Shown: positions 1-6,470 of the stretch, one piece after another
Numbering within the stretch: position 1 is the stretch's first letter
How the letters are laid out: the number at the start of each line of letters is the position of its first letter
Source of the DNA: JAEXNA01 sp037968995
GTDB taxonomy: Bacteria; Vulcanimicrobiota; Xenobia; Xenobiales; JADMJV01
NCBI GenBank assembly: GCA_037968995.1
Contig: JBBKWP010000123.1
Span: 1 to 6,954 of the forward strand
Length of the DNA: 6,954 nt
Direction of reading: 5' to 3'
Made by a program: the position numbers and the translations under genes
Notes under the pieces: model-generated
Database searches by the model: none
What the model was told of the DNA's origin: nothing
Seen by the model: the letters and a program-made list of their open reading frames with translations, nothing else

Positions 1-600
1 TTGCTGGGTGGTGAGGGGGATGCAAAATTGCTGTTCGTAGCGGTGCTTCAGGGCGGGCCGATCAAAGAACTGACGCACCAACGAGAAGTCGAGGTTGGGC
101 GTTTCGGGTTCGAGATCGAACTCCAGAAATGCGCGGGTGTGGTCGAAAGCATAGTCGACCAACCGGTGGGGGCTTTTGAAGAAGGTCCCGGCCAGCGCGT
201 TGGTTCCCTGATAGGGTGCCGGCATGTGGTGTTCACGGTAAATGGCTTCAGCCTCGTCTAACAATTCCAGCAAACCTTTTTTGTCAGTCGACGTTTCGGG
301 CCTCGTGCCGGTGGTGTGCTCAACACAGTCTTTGAGTGCGGCCTCCAGACGTAAAACGAAGTCCGGGATGGGATAGGGAGTCTCGCTGTCGACTAAGATA
401 TAGGCACCTTCGGCACGTTTCAACCACGGATCATCCGGGTGGTCCTTGGCGACCGCTAATTTTTCCCAACTCTCTTCCTCGGCCAGAACTCGAGTGCCCA
501 AAGAGAGGTTCGTGAAGAGAACCTCGTTCGGAGAGTTGCCATAACGAGCATCGAGATGGGGGGACAGATTCAGTTTGCTCATCGGGATAAATTGTTTCAC
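1..600 (-). CDS. Unrecognised protein, 3' part cut off by window edge
   Basis: The frame is open from the left edge to a start near 600, giving 200 codons of an N-terminal part; the C-terminus is outside the window. GTG at 600-598 is preferred because AGGAA (615-611) lies 10 nt upstream. The in-frame ATG at 582-580 (MSKLNLSPHL) has no visible ribosome site and is the alternative start. The product is soluble, has no signal peptide or membrane segment, and is rich in D, E, P and aromatic residues. From the ATG, a probably beta-rich first part (NEVLFTNLSLGTRVL, then AEGAYILVDSETPYP) is followed by helical stretches and ends at the edge in FCIPLTTQQ. The opening faintly resembles the N-terminal region ahead of the catalytic core in some peptide-modifying radical SAM proteins, but no CxxxCxxC motif is present in the visible part. 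I do not assign a function. It is divergent from the zinc-ribbon gene at 670. Confidence 0.75.
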   Translation of the reverse strand, partial: MKQFIPMSKLNLSPHLDARYGNSPNEVLFTNLSLGTRVLAEEESWEKLAVAKDHPDDPWLKRAEGAYILVDSETPYPIPDFVLRLEAALKDCVEHTTGTRPETSTDKKGLLELLDEAEAIYREHHMPAPYQGTNALAGTFFKSPHRLVDYAFDHTRAFLEFDLEPETPNLDFSLVRQFFDRPALKHRYEQQFCIPLTTQQ

Positions 601-612
601 GAAGGAAGGGTT

Positions 613-623
613 CCTGCCGCAGG
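613..623. promoter_or_regulatory. Small palindrome in divergent intergenic region
   Basis: CCTGC-C-GCAGG is a perfect 11-bp inverted repeat with a one-base centre, located between the two divergent start codons (600 and 670). It overlaps the probable ribosome site of the leftward gene. It could be an operator serving both genes, but palindromes this short also occur by chance. I found no convincing -35/-10 pair for either direction in 601-669. Confidence 0.2.
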
Positions 624-655
624 GTATGCTTTCGTGCGGGGAGAAAAGCCGTTCT

Positions 656-664
656 GAGGTAAGG
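656..664 (+). promoter_or_regulatory. Ribosome binding site that decides the start at 670
   Basis: GAGGTAAGG ends 5 nt before the ATG at 670. The GTG at 664, two codons upstream in the same frame, lies inside this purine-rich site, so it is unlikely to be the initiator. Confidence 0.6.
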
Positions 665-669
665 TGTGC

Positions 670-2346
670 ATGTTTGGAAACAGTGACTCGGATCATCCCA
701 TAGACCAGATTCGCTCCGGATTGATGTCAGCGATCAGTGGAGACCCACAAGCCGACACCATCAGGCTGATCGATGAACAGAAGACTGTCGTGGAGCGCGA
801 ACTCAAGGAGGTCCCCAAGCGGGCCGAAGCCCGTGGGGCTGAGTTCCTGGATAAGGCCAAAGGGGCTCTCGACGAAGTTTTGGCAACTCTTGAGAAATTT
901 GGCGACTGGCTTGATAGCGCTAAGGACGGGCTTGAGAAGGAAGACATGTCCGCCGTCGTTTCCGCTTACGAGGGCTCCCACGACATCATCCCAGAACTGT
1001 CGACCGCCGTCGAAAAATACGGTGTGGTCTACGCGGCCCACGGCCCTTACCAAACCATTCCGGCTAATGGATTGACCCGGCTTGCCGAAGGCATCGTTTC
1101 CGGTGAAGTGCAGGCTCCTGCCTGGAAAGAGATGACCGACTACTACAGCGCCGGTCTCGTCCAGAAAGTCATCGCCATCAAAGGGCTGGCACTACCAGGT
1201 AGATCTTCATTGGTAGAGGGCTATGAAGCCTGTTCGGCAATCATGACTGAGCTCGGGACTCTTGACCCCGCAGCCCCGGATGCTTTTACTCCGGTTATGC
1301 AAACGCTCGATGCGCGACTCCATTCCACCGAGGCTCTCGAGCGACTGATGAGTCAGTCGGTCGAAAGTCCCACTTCCATACCATCGACTAACGTTTTGCT
1401 GGCGTGCATAAGAGCTTTCCAAGACAACGATCTTTCTAAGAGTGCCCTTGAAGCCGTCGTGGACGACTACGGCGAGCTCATGGACTCCTTCTCCGAGACC
1501 TTCGAGCAGAATGTGAGCAAGCCAATCGACTCCGTCTTGGCGCAAGAAGAGATCCCCCGCACACTCGACATCGTGGACTCCCATTATGCAGCCGTGGAAG
1601 AAATTATCGCCGCTCTCGAGAGCGATGACACTTCGGCGCTCGGCGAGTGTGTCGTCAAGTTGACCGAGACGGCTAAGAAGCTTGAGGATACGCGCAACGT
1701 TTACGCGACCGCACTTCAGCACGAGCAGCAGGTCCTGTGCCCATCGTGCAGTCGTGCCAATCCTCCGGAAAATCGACTCTGCGAGGCCTGTGGAGAGAAG
1801 TTGCCAAGGTCCGCTGAGGCGTCCGCCCAGGCGTCCTCAACCTTTTCAGTGATGGCCAGTCAGCAGGTTCTTGAAGAGAACCAGCCTATGGTCATGACGG
1901 AAAATGTCGCTCGGCTCTTCCAAGCCTGTGACGACGTTGCCGTTGGAACCATCACCGATGAGGCGTTTCTCAAGGAAGTGCGAAACGCTGTCGTCGGTGT
2001 CAAAGACTTCACCGCTGATCTCGATGACGTCGCAGAGTCGTTCATGGACAAAAGTTCCTTCACCGACGAGCAGTGGGCGGTGTGGGAGTCCCAGCATCTT
2101 CCTCATATTGAGGACGTCGCCCAAGGCTATCTCCACGGGATCGCCGAGACCAACGAAGGTCTCGAGGTGATGGCAAGCTTCGTTGAAAATCGGAACGATA
2201 AGTCTCTGGTCAACGGAATTCGCCAGGTATGGGAAGGTCTGGGAGTCATCCACCGGTCCACGCTGTCGATGCAGACTTATTCGAAACTGCTCGATGATGT
2301 CTTAAGCGAAGCCGCCGCCGACGGGTTGATCTCAACCGAAGGTTAA
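670..2346 (+). CDS. Repeat-containing helical protein with embedded zinc ribbon, function unknown
   Basis: This is a 558-residue acidic, almost entirely helical protein without signal peptide or membrane segment, so it is probably cytoplasmic. A zinc ribbon is formed by C357/C360 (CPSC) and C371/C374 (CEACG), with the N-P-rich spacer typical of bacterial zinc-ribbon tails, but here it is internal rather than terminal. By eye the rest falls into four related units. The first halves begin near residues 12, 133, 241 and 412 (for example NGLTRLAEGIVSGEV, NVLLACIRAFQDNDL, NVARLFQACDDVAVG). The second halves begin near 57, 177, 293 and 455. A low-complexity S/A/E linker (about 380-400) separates the ribbon from unit four. 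ATG 670 is chosen over GTG 664 because of the ribosome site. Its TAA overlaps the convergent PIN toxin stop. I do not recognise a family; a scaffold or adaptor role is only a guess. Confidence 0.85.
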   Translation: MFGNSDSDHPIDQIRSGLMSAISGDPQADTIRLIDEQKTVVERELKEVPKRAEARGAEFLDKAKGALDEVLATLEKFGDWLDSAKDGLEKEDMSAVVSAYEGSHDIIPELSTAVEKYGVVYAAHGPYQTIPANGLTRLAEGIVSGEVQAPAWKEMTDYYSAGLVQKVIAIKGLALPGRSSLVEGYEACSAIMTELGTLDPAAPDAFTPVMQTLDARLHSTEALERLMSQSVESPTSIPSTNVLLACIRAFQDNDLSKSALEAVVDDYGELMDSFSETFEQNVSKPIDSVLAQEEIPRTLDIVDSHYAAVEEIIAALESDDTSALGECVVKLTETAKKLEDTRNVYATALQHEQQVLCPSCSRANPPENRLCEACGEKLPRSAEASAQASSTFSVMASQQVLEENQPMVMTENVARLFQACDDVAVGTITDEAFLKEVRNAVVGVKDFTADLDDVAESFMDKSSFTDEQWAVWESQHLPHIEDVAQGYLHGIAETNEGLEVMASFVENRNDKSLVNGIRQVWEGLGVIHRSTLSMQTYSKLLDDVLSEAAADGLISTEG

Positions 2347-2729
2347 ACTCTCAGAATTTCATCGAGTAGATATCGGTGATTTTTAACAATGGTCCTGTCA
2401 ACGGTGCACAACGGCACTCGGCGGGCCGCGCTGTGAGCACTGATCAAGCGATCGAACGGATCGCGCGTCCAGACCAGTTCGAGTGCGGCTTTGGTGAGCG
2501 CTAGCAACGGGATCTCGTCGATGACAAATCTATTGTCGTCTAACAACCTGTCCGTGAATTCCGGATTGGTCACAGAAAGACGTCCTATTTCGGCGAGGTA
2601 TTGAATCTCCAAAAGCGTGACGGGAGAGATTCCCCATGGTGCATATTTGGATAGCCATGGATAATCCGCGAGGCGGTTGGACTTGGTCACGATCCATACT
2701 AAGAAATGCGTATCCAAAAGTGTCGTCAT
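2343..2729 (-). CDS. vapC: PIN-domain toxin, VapC-like ribonuclease
   Basis: A 128-residue PIN domain of usual VapC length. The acidic metal-binding residues are visible: D6 in LLDTHFLVW, E41 in SPVTLLEIQYL, D90/D93 in TRDPFDRLI and D111 in CTVDRTI. PIN toxins are Mg-dependent RNases that cut tRNA, rRNA or mRNA; the target cannot be read from sequence. The ATG at 2729-2727 is chosen because it overlaps the antitoxin TGA in the classic ATGA arrangement; an in-frame upstream GTG at 2768 would add 13 residues inside the antitoxin gene. No ribosome site precedes the ATG, so translation is probably coupled to the antitoxin. The active-site set appears complete, so the toxin is probably functional. 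Its stop TAA shares TTAA with the convergent zinc-ribbon gene. Confidence 0.93.
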   Translation of the reverse strand: MTTLLDTHFLVWIVTKSNRLADYPWLSKYAPWGISPVTLLEIQYLAEIGRLSVTNPEFTDRLLDDNRFVIDEIPLLALTKAALELVWTRDPFDRLISAHSAARRVPLCTVDRTIVKNHRYLLDEILRV

Positions 2730-2968
2730 TGAGATAACGCGTGGAAGTTCTCTTCGTCCCACTCCCAACCCCAGGAGTCCGCCTGGTCGACATCGTTGCC
2801 TTGAATGAGATGAGAGTAATCGGGAGCCTGTTTTTCACTTCCGGCCTCTTCGCAGCGCAGGATGATGCGCTTTTCACCTCGCCGAATCTCGACCACCTCG
2901 CCCTCGGCAACTTCGTCGAGAAGTCGGAACCAGTTTTTTCTAGCCTCGGTGGGAGTCATGCTTCTCAT
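2726..2968 (-). CDS. Phd/YefM-type antitoxin of the PIN toxin
   Basis: An 80-residue antitoxin. The N-terminal half (SMTPTEARKNWFRLLDEVAEGE, then VVEIRRGEKRIIL) is a typical Phd/YefM DNA-binding and dimerisation fold: helix with TEAR, helix with LLDEV, then the strand carrying E-I-R-R-G. The acidic, tryptophan-rich tail (ADSWGWEWDEE) is the expected toxin-binding segment, disordered until bound. ATG at 2968 is annotated because the promoter places the transcript start at about that base; ATG at 2959 (MTPTEAR) is the alternative and matches the usual family start better. The antitoxin should neutralise the PIN toxin and, alone or in complex, repress its own promoter through the palindrome at 2971-2981. 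Confidence 0.92.
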   Translation of the reverse strand: MRSMTPTEARKNWFRLLDEVAEGEVVEIRRGEKRIILRCEEAGSEKQAPDYSHLIQGNDVDQADSWGWEWDEENFHALSQ

Positions 2969-2970
2969 GT

Positions 2971-2981
2971 GTACAGTGTAC
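2971..2981. promoter_or_regulatory. Probable antitoxin operator over the -10 box
   Basis: GTACA-C-TGTAC (minus strand) is a perfect 11-bp inverted repeat with a one-base centre that covers the whole -10 hexamer. Phd/YefM antitoxins bind short palindromes overlapping their promoter, so repressor binding here would exclude RNA polymerase. The role is inferred from position. Confidence 0.5.
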
Positions 2982-3003
2982 GCTCGCCCTCTCGGGGCGT
3001 CAA
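2975..3003 (-). promoter_or_regulatory. Sigma70-type promoter of the toxin-antitoxin pair
   Basis: On the minus strand, TTGACG (3003-2998) and TACACT (2980-2975) are separated by exactly 17 nt, close to consensus for a housekeeping promoter. The expected transcription start, about 7 nt downstream, is near 2968, the A of the first antitoxin ATG. It lies between the response-regulator stop (3016) and the antitoxin. A GC-rich inverted repeat, CGCCC-N5-GGGCG (2985-2999), occupies most of the spacer. Confidence 0.7.
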
Positions 3004-3015
3004 GGCTTGGATATG

Positions 3016-3450
3016 CTACTCGACTCCAGATTCCCAGGCGCTAGGTTCTGAGCCGATTCGGGCGAGTTCTTTGACGATGAAGTTGAGATCGGTTGGCTGT
3101 GATTTCTTGACAAAGTACCAGGCCGCGCCTAAGTGACGGGCTCGGATGATGTCCTGGGGGCGACTCGAGCCGCTGAATACGACCACTTTCATTTTTGAGA
3201 GCACCGGATTGCCTTTAAGTTTTTCTAGCATTTCTAGACCGGACTCACCTGGTAATCCGAGGTCGAGGAGTATCAACCCGGGGAGGGGCTCATTGGAATC
3301 TAGACGGCCTACTAACCATTGGTAGGCAAGGTCAGTGGTGCCAACGGACTCCACATGGCCCTCGAAGTGACCCCGTTTGAGCGCCATCTTGAGAAGCAAG
3401 ACATCCGCGGCGCTATCGTCCACGATAAGGATTGTTGAGATGCTGAACAT
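3016..3450 (-). CDS. Single-domain CheY-like response regulator
   Basis: A 144-residue receiver domain with no output domain. Visible hallmarks are the acidic pair D11/D12 (ILIVDDS), phosphoacceptor D63 in LILLDLGLPG, switch residue S93 (VVVFSGSS), aromatic Y112 and conserved K115 (WYFVKK), with K116 where proline is usual. The first helix begins SAADVLLLKMAL, as in Rcp1-type stand-alone receivers. Such proteins accept phosphate from a histidine kinase and act by protein-protein contact, for example on motility or chemotaxis machinery or within a phosphorelay. AGGTGG sits 9 nt before the ATG. No kinase is in the window. The pilin operon lies just upstream on the same strand but is separated by 142 nt and a hairpin, so it is probably transcribed separately; a link to pilus control is only inferred. 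Confidence 0.93.
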   Translation of the reverse strand: MFSISTILIVDDSAADVLLLKMALKRGHFEGHVESVGTTDLAYQWLVGRLDSNEPLPGLILLDLGLPGESGLEMLEKLKGNPVLSKMKVVVFSGSSRPQDIIRARHLGAAWYFVKKSQPTDLNFIVKELARIGSEPSAWESGVE

Positions 3451-3539
3451 AGAATGCGACCACCTAACGCAGGAAAACTTTAGCCTATTGTTCGCGCAGG
3501 TTCCGACGTGATCCCTTGTTTTCCAATTTTGGGCTTCAT

Positions 3540-3572
3540 GAGAAAGAGCCGGCCTGGGGCCGACTCTTTCTC
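3540..3572 (-). terminator. Strong hairpin after the pilin operon, probable terminator
   Basis: 3540-3554 pairs with 3558-3572 around a 3-nt loop, a 15-bp stem with one imperfect position (3549/3563). In minus-strand RNA that position is a U-G wobble, whereas in plus-strand RNA it is a C-A mismatch, favouring function on the minus strand. It begins 20 nt past the stop of the PilX-like gene. No classic U-run follows, but the 3' arm is pyrimidine-rich (CUCUUUCUC). It could instead act as a 3' mRNA stabiliser. Confidence 0.6.
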
Positions 3573-3592
3573 GAGACTCTATGGTTTTAGCG

Positions 3593-5290
3593 TTAGCTTG
3601 TTGTGATGTGTTCCTGGTACGAGCGAATCAGGAACTTGTTGAGAGTAGGAAAGAAGGGCGGTGGGTTGCGGGCCAGGTCTTGGTCGAACAGGAAGTCATA
3701 GGATGACCAACCGGTGGTGGGAAGACCGCTTCCGTTGATGTAGCCCCAGGCTTTGTCTTCGGCCTGAATGAAACTCCCGTGAACTATGAATTTTCCCCAG
3801 GGACCGGAAGTCCAGTTCTCAACGACGAGTCCGCCTTGTGAAGTGGTGGATGTGCTCATGCCCGCGAAGAGCAAGGCGTAGATATCGAGCGGGTCCGTCG
3901 TTCCGAGTCGCGGTACCGTGTCACTGATGACAATGTCATAGCCGACCAGTCCTAAACCGTCCGCGGAGCCCACCGGTTCTTGCCCTACCACGGTATCAGC
4001 CCGAGTGATATCACCGGTGATCTCGATGCGGCCTTTCTTCTGAGGCGATGTCGTCAGGTCCACGGCCGTGCCGATCGTCCGTTTTCCTTTGTTGACACCG
4101 CGCAGGGAATCGATGTTTCCATCGACGTAAACCACGCCGTTTCCACGACCGGCTACGACTTCGAATTCGTAGGTGCCGCCCACCCAGCGTCGAACCACTG
4201 TACTGTCGGTGGGGACCACGACGGGAGCAACGGTCGGAAGAGTCTGCCCTTTTATCTTGGCGCCGGTCGGGATGATATAGGTCGAGTTGACGGTGATGAT
4301 CTGCTCGGCTTGGAGGGCGGGGGCGCCTCCTTGTCTGACTTGCACAATAGAGTTGTCGGCCACAACGCTGAGAATCATCTCGTCGACGTTGCCGCTGATG
4401 AACACTCCAGAATCCGCGGCGTTCATGGTAACCTTTTCAGCCGGAGAGCCTGTCGGAACATTGCCAGAGTAAGTGTTGCCGTACCAAGCCGCTTTTCCCA
4501 GTTCGTTTTGGTTGGTGGGCATCTTCTTGAGGTCTTCTCGATGCAAGTCGTCACGACCGCCTGCGAGCATCTCGCTGTAGGCGTTCCTGGTCGCTCCGGG
4601 TTTCGCGGCCCATTTGTAAGGCGCGTCGTTGTCGTTGCTCGGTCCGTACTGAACCCCGTCCGACGAGCCATGAGCGTCGCTGAAGGTGGTTTCTCCCATA
4701 AACGTCGGCTCCGGGTTTCCCAGGACGTCCCTGAAAGCGGTGTCATAGTTGAGGCCCGAAGGAACGGAAATCTTCAGTTTTTCATTGGAGTGCATCGGGC
4801 CGGTCACCTTGTCGAGGATTCCCATCCATCCGCCAAAGCCTTTTTCCATGAAGAAGGCGTACTTGCCCCAGGTGTCTTGAGCCACCCAGGCGTCAACCGT
4901 TCGACGGGTGTGACCATTGAGATCGGCCTTCGACGTGATTTTGTAAATCCGGTTGGTTGACGGGCCGGCCGGCGGTGTTTCGGCGTCGGGAAGGATGGTG
5001 AATTGATAGGTCCACGGTCCACCCGACATCAGAATCTCGGGGGAAGTGTAACTCGGGGACGTGAGCGGTTCCGTACCTCCGATGAGCTTTTCTTCCAAGT
5101 AGGCGATGGCCGCCACCACTCCGGCGTCGGCGGCGTATCCCGCTTGAATATCGAACTGGGCCTTTTTGGCCGAGGTCAACTCGCTGGGGATAAGGTTCAT
5201 ATAAGCGACCGCCATCATGGACAGCAGAATGAGGAAGAAGAAGGCGAGAATGAGCCCGCTCCCTCGGTTGTCTTTTCGAATCGTTCTCAT
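3593..5290 (-). CDS. PilX-like minor pilin-type protein with DUF4900-like body
   Basis: A 565-residue protein with the N-terminus of PilX-type pilus proteins: a basic stretch to residue 10, a hydrophobic helix at about 12-33 (LILAFFFLILLSMMAVAY), then the amphipathic helix continuation (ELTSAKKAQFDIQAGYAADAG). If processed after G10, position 5 is L rather than the pilin glutamate, as in tip-type GspK. The body is beta-rich and matches, from memory, the DUF4900 pattern: GPMHSN (164-169), YVDGNID (388-394), LGLVGYDIVI (447-456), IYALLFAG (470-477), IVHGSFIQ (502-509) and a C-terminal DFLFDQDLARNPPPFFP (532-548). There is no cysteine. GAGGAG lies 8 nt before the ATG and overlaps the upstream TGA, so it is co-translated as the last operon gene. 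It probably sits in the inner membrane and then in the pilus or pseudopilus. Exact role unknown. Confidence 0.85.
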   Translation of the reverse strand: MRTIRKDNRGSGLILAFFFLILLSMMAVAYMNLIPSELTSAKKAQFDIQAGYAADAGVVAAIAYLEEKLIGGTEPLTSPSYTSPEILMSGGPWTYQFTILPDAETPPAGPSTNRIYKITSKADLNGHTRRTVDAWVAQDTWGKYAFFMEKGFGGWMGILDKVTGPMHSNEKLKISVPSGLNYDTAFRDVLGNPEPTFMGETTFSDAHGSSDGVQYGPSNDNDAPYKWAAKPGATRNAYSEMLAGGRDDLHREDLKKMPTNQNELGKAAWYGNTYSGNVPTGSPAEKVTMNAADSGVFISGNVDEMILSVVADNSIVQVRQGGAPALQAEQIITVNSTYIIPTGAKIKGQTLPTVAPVVVPTDSTVVRRWVGGTYEFEVVAGRGNGVVYVDGNIDSLRGVNKGKRTIGTAVDLTTSPQKKGRIEITGDITRADTVVGQEPVGSADGLGLVGYDIVISDTVPRLGTTDPLDIYALLFAGMSTSTTSQGGLVVENWTSGPWGKFIVHGSFIQAEDKAWGYINGSGLPTTGWSSYDFLFDQDLARNPPPFFPTLNKFLIRSYQEHITTS

Positions 5291-5302
5291 AGATGTCTCT
5301 CC

Positions 5303-6037
5303 TCAGCGATTGGCGTAGTACGGAAATTGAATTCTGGTGTCGAGGTCGTAGGTCACTTTGCGGATCTGATTTTCAGCGGTGCGCACAGGGCCCTCGGTCT
5401 GGATCGAGACACGAATTCCGCCGCGACGCTCGTAGTCGAACTCCAAGGATTTGAGAATCACCCCTGCCTCCGCCAACACCGCGGCTTCGGCTTGCTTCTC
5501 CCCATGGGTGAGAATTCTTAGGTTCGCGTCAGCGGGCGCCGTGGGGGAAAGCGGAAAGGGTGCATCGAGAGCGCCTGGGGGCGTTGCATTCATCTTGCGC
5601 AGAATGACTTGACGTCGAGGTGCTGTTTCGAAAGCGACTTCATAGAAGTAATAGATCGGTGCGCGCGGCACGTAAGCAGGTTGCGGTGAAGCGATGAAGT
5701 CGTGAGTTGTGGAGAAGCCTATTGATGGTCCCTTCCCCGCGGTCGCCGAAGCATCGGTCCAGATCGGTCCCCCAACTTCCGACTTTTCGCCACCCACTTG
5801 AAGGACGGCGGGGGTGTCATCATTGATCGGAACCGCCGTCTGCAAATAGGGTACCATTCGGCTCATGGTGAGTCGGGCCATCTGCTGAATTTGCAGCTTA
5901 TTGGCTCCGTGCACCAGCGTCTGCTTGGTGCTTCCGAAGAGTGCGATCATGACGGTGGTGATCATGGCCAAAAGGCCCATCGCCACCATCAATTCCATGA
6001 GGGTAAAACCTTGATTTATCTTATTGAACTGACGCAT
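5303..6037 (-). CDS. Prepilin-like protein, PilW/GspJ type minor pilin
   Basis: A 244-residue class III prepilin. The leader MRQFNKINQG is followed by FTLMELMVAMGLLAMITTVM: cleavage by PilD-type prepilin peptidase after G10 would leave F1 (normally N-methylated) and E5 (E15 of the precursor), the residue needed for subunit assembly. The long variable body and the C-terminal pattern (LKSLEFDYERRGGIRVSIQ, then RKVTYDLDTRIQFP) fit PilW or GspJ-like subunits that sit at the pilus or pseudopilus tip. It has no cysteine, hence no C-terminal disulphide loop. A GGAGG site stands a few nt before the ATG. The first 17 nt overlap the end of the PilV-like gene and 12 nt separate it from the PilX-like gene, indicating one operon with translational coupling. 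Confidence 0.88.
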   Translation of the reverse strand: MRQFNKINQGFTLMELMVAMGLLAMITTVMIALFGSTKQTLVHGANKLQIQQMARLTMSRMVPYLQTAVPINDDTPAVLQVGGEKSEVGGPIWTDASATAGKGPSIGFSTTHDFIASPQPAYVPRAPIYYFYEVAFETAPRRQVILRKMNATPPGALDAPFPLSPTAPADANLRILTHGEKQAEAAVLAEAGVILKSLEFDYERRGGIRVSIQTEGPVRTAENQIRKVTYDLDTRIQFPYYANR

Positions 6038-6470
6038 AACCCTCCACTGTCACACGCTTCTTACGGCCGCCCTTGGCTTCCCAAGTGGTGGTGACTTGTA
6101 TGGTTACCATCCGCGCTTCGTAACCGGTGGCCGCGACTCGGCTGATGGCGATCTCTCGACGAAAAGGGGAGGTGGCGCCTGGTAAGTTTTCGGTGTTGAA
6201 CGGAGGGTGATCCAAGGTGTGGGTACCCAGCAGGTCCGTGTTGGTCGTGACCGTATTCGGGCCGCTGAAGGCCAAATTTCGGACCCGGATAATTTCTAAC
6301 ATGTCCCGGGAATAGTTGATAGCCTCTGTCATCCGAGCCCCTTCGTCACCGGCTTTGAGGCCCCAGGCCAGAACGGACATGGTGCCCAGAAAGCCGACGG
6401 AGACCACCATCACCACGAACATCATCTCGAGCAGGCTCAGTCCGCGAGACCGTTTGCGTGCTAGGCTCAT
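6021..6470 (-). CDS. Prepilin-like protein, PilV/GspI type minor pilin
   Basis: A 149-residue class III prepilin with leader MSLARKRSRG and then LSLLEMMFVVMVVSVGFLGT. Peptidase cleavage after G10 gives L1 and E5 (E15 of the precursor). The spacing of the helix (AWGLKAGDEGARMTEAINYSRDMLEIIR) and the short C-terminal sheet (MVTIQVTTTWEAKGGRKKRVTVEGY) resemble PilV/GspI-type minor subunits, which join PilW- and PilX-type partners to prime filament assembly. Its ATG shares its A with the preceding gene's stop (TAATG), and its own end overlaps the PilW-like gene by 17 nt. No good ribosome site precedes it, so initiation probably depends on termination of the upstream gene. Confidence 0.88.
   Translation of the reverse strand: MSLARKRSRGLSLLEMMFVVMVVSVGFLGTMSVLAWGLKAGDEGARMTEAINYSRDMLEIIRVRNLAFSGPNTVTTNTDLLGTHTLDHPPFNTENLPGATSPFRREIAISRVAATGYEARMVTIQVTTTWEAKGGRKKRVTVEGYASVQ

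Noticed and set aside
1..261. 86-codon plus-strand frame at the left edge
   Set aside because: The minus strand is open through the whole 600 bases with a plausible start and protein-like sequence; this frame is its shadow.
601..669. Promoter for the zinc-ribbon gene using TATGCT at 625-630
   Set aside because: No -35-like hexamer lies 16-18 nt upstream and no extended -10 TG is present.
1611..1624. 14-bp perfect palindrome CGCTCTCGAGAGCG
   Set aside because: It is inside the zinc-ribbon gene's coding sequence, and a 14-bp palindrome is expected by chance at roughly 0.4 per window of this size.
2530..2910. 126-codon minus-strand frame across the toxin and antitoxin genes
   Set aside because: It crosses the ATGA junction of two recognisable family members in a different frame and has an R/S-rich shadow composition.
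3980..4960. 326-codon open frame on the plus strand
   Set aside because: It lies entirely antisense to the PilX-like gene, which has clear domain motifs. The translation has no recognisable motif and looks like a mirror-frame artefact.
5003..5521. 172-codon open frame on the plus strand
   Set aside because: It spans the junction of two well-supported minus-strand pilin genes and its translation is composition-driven with no recognisable motif.
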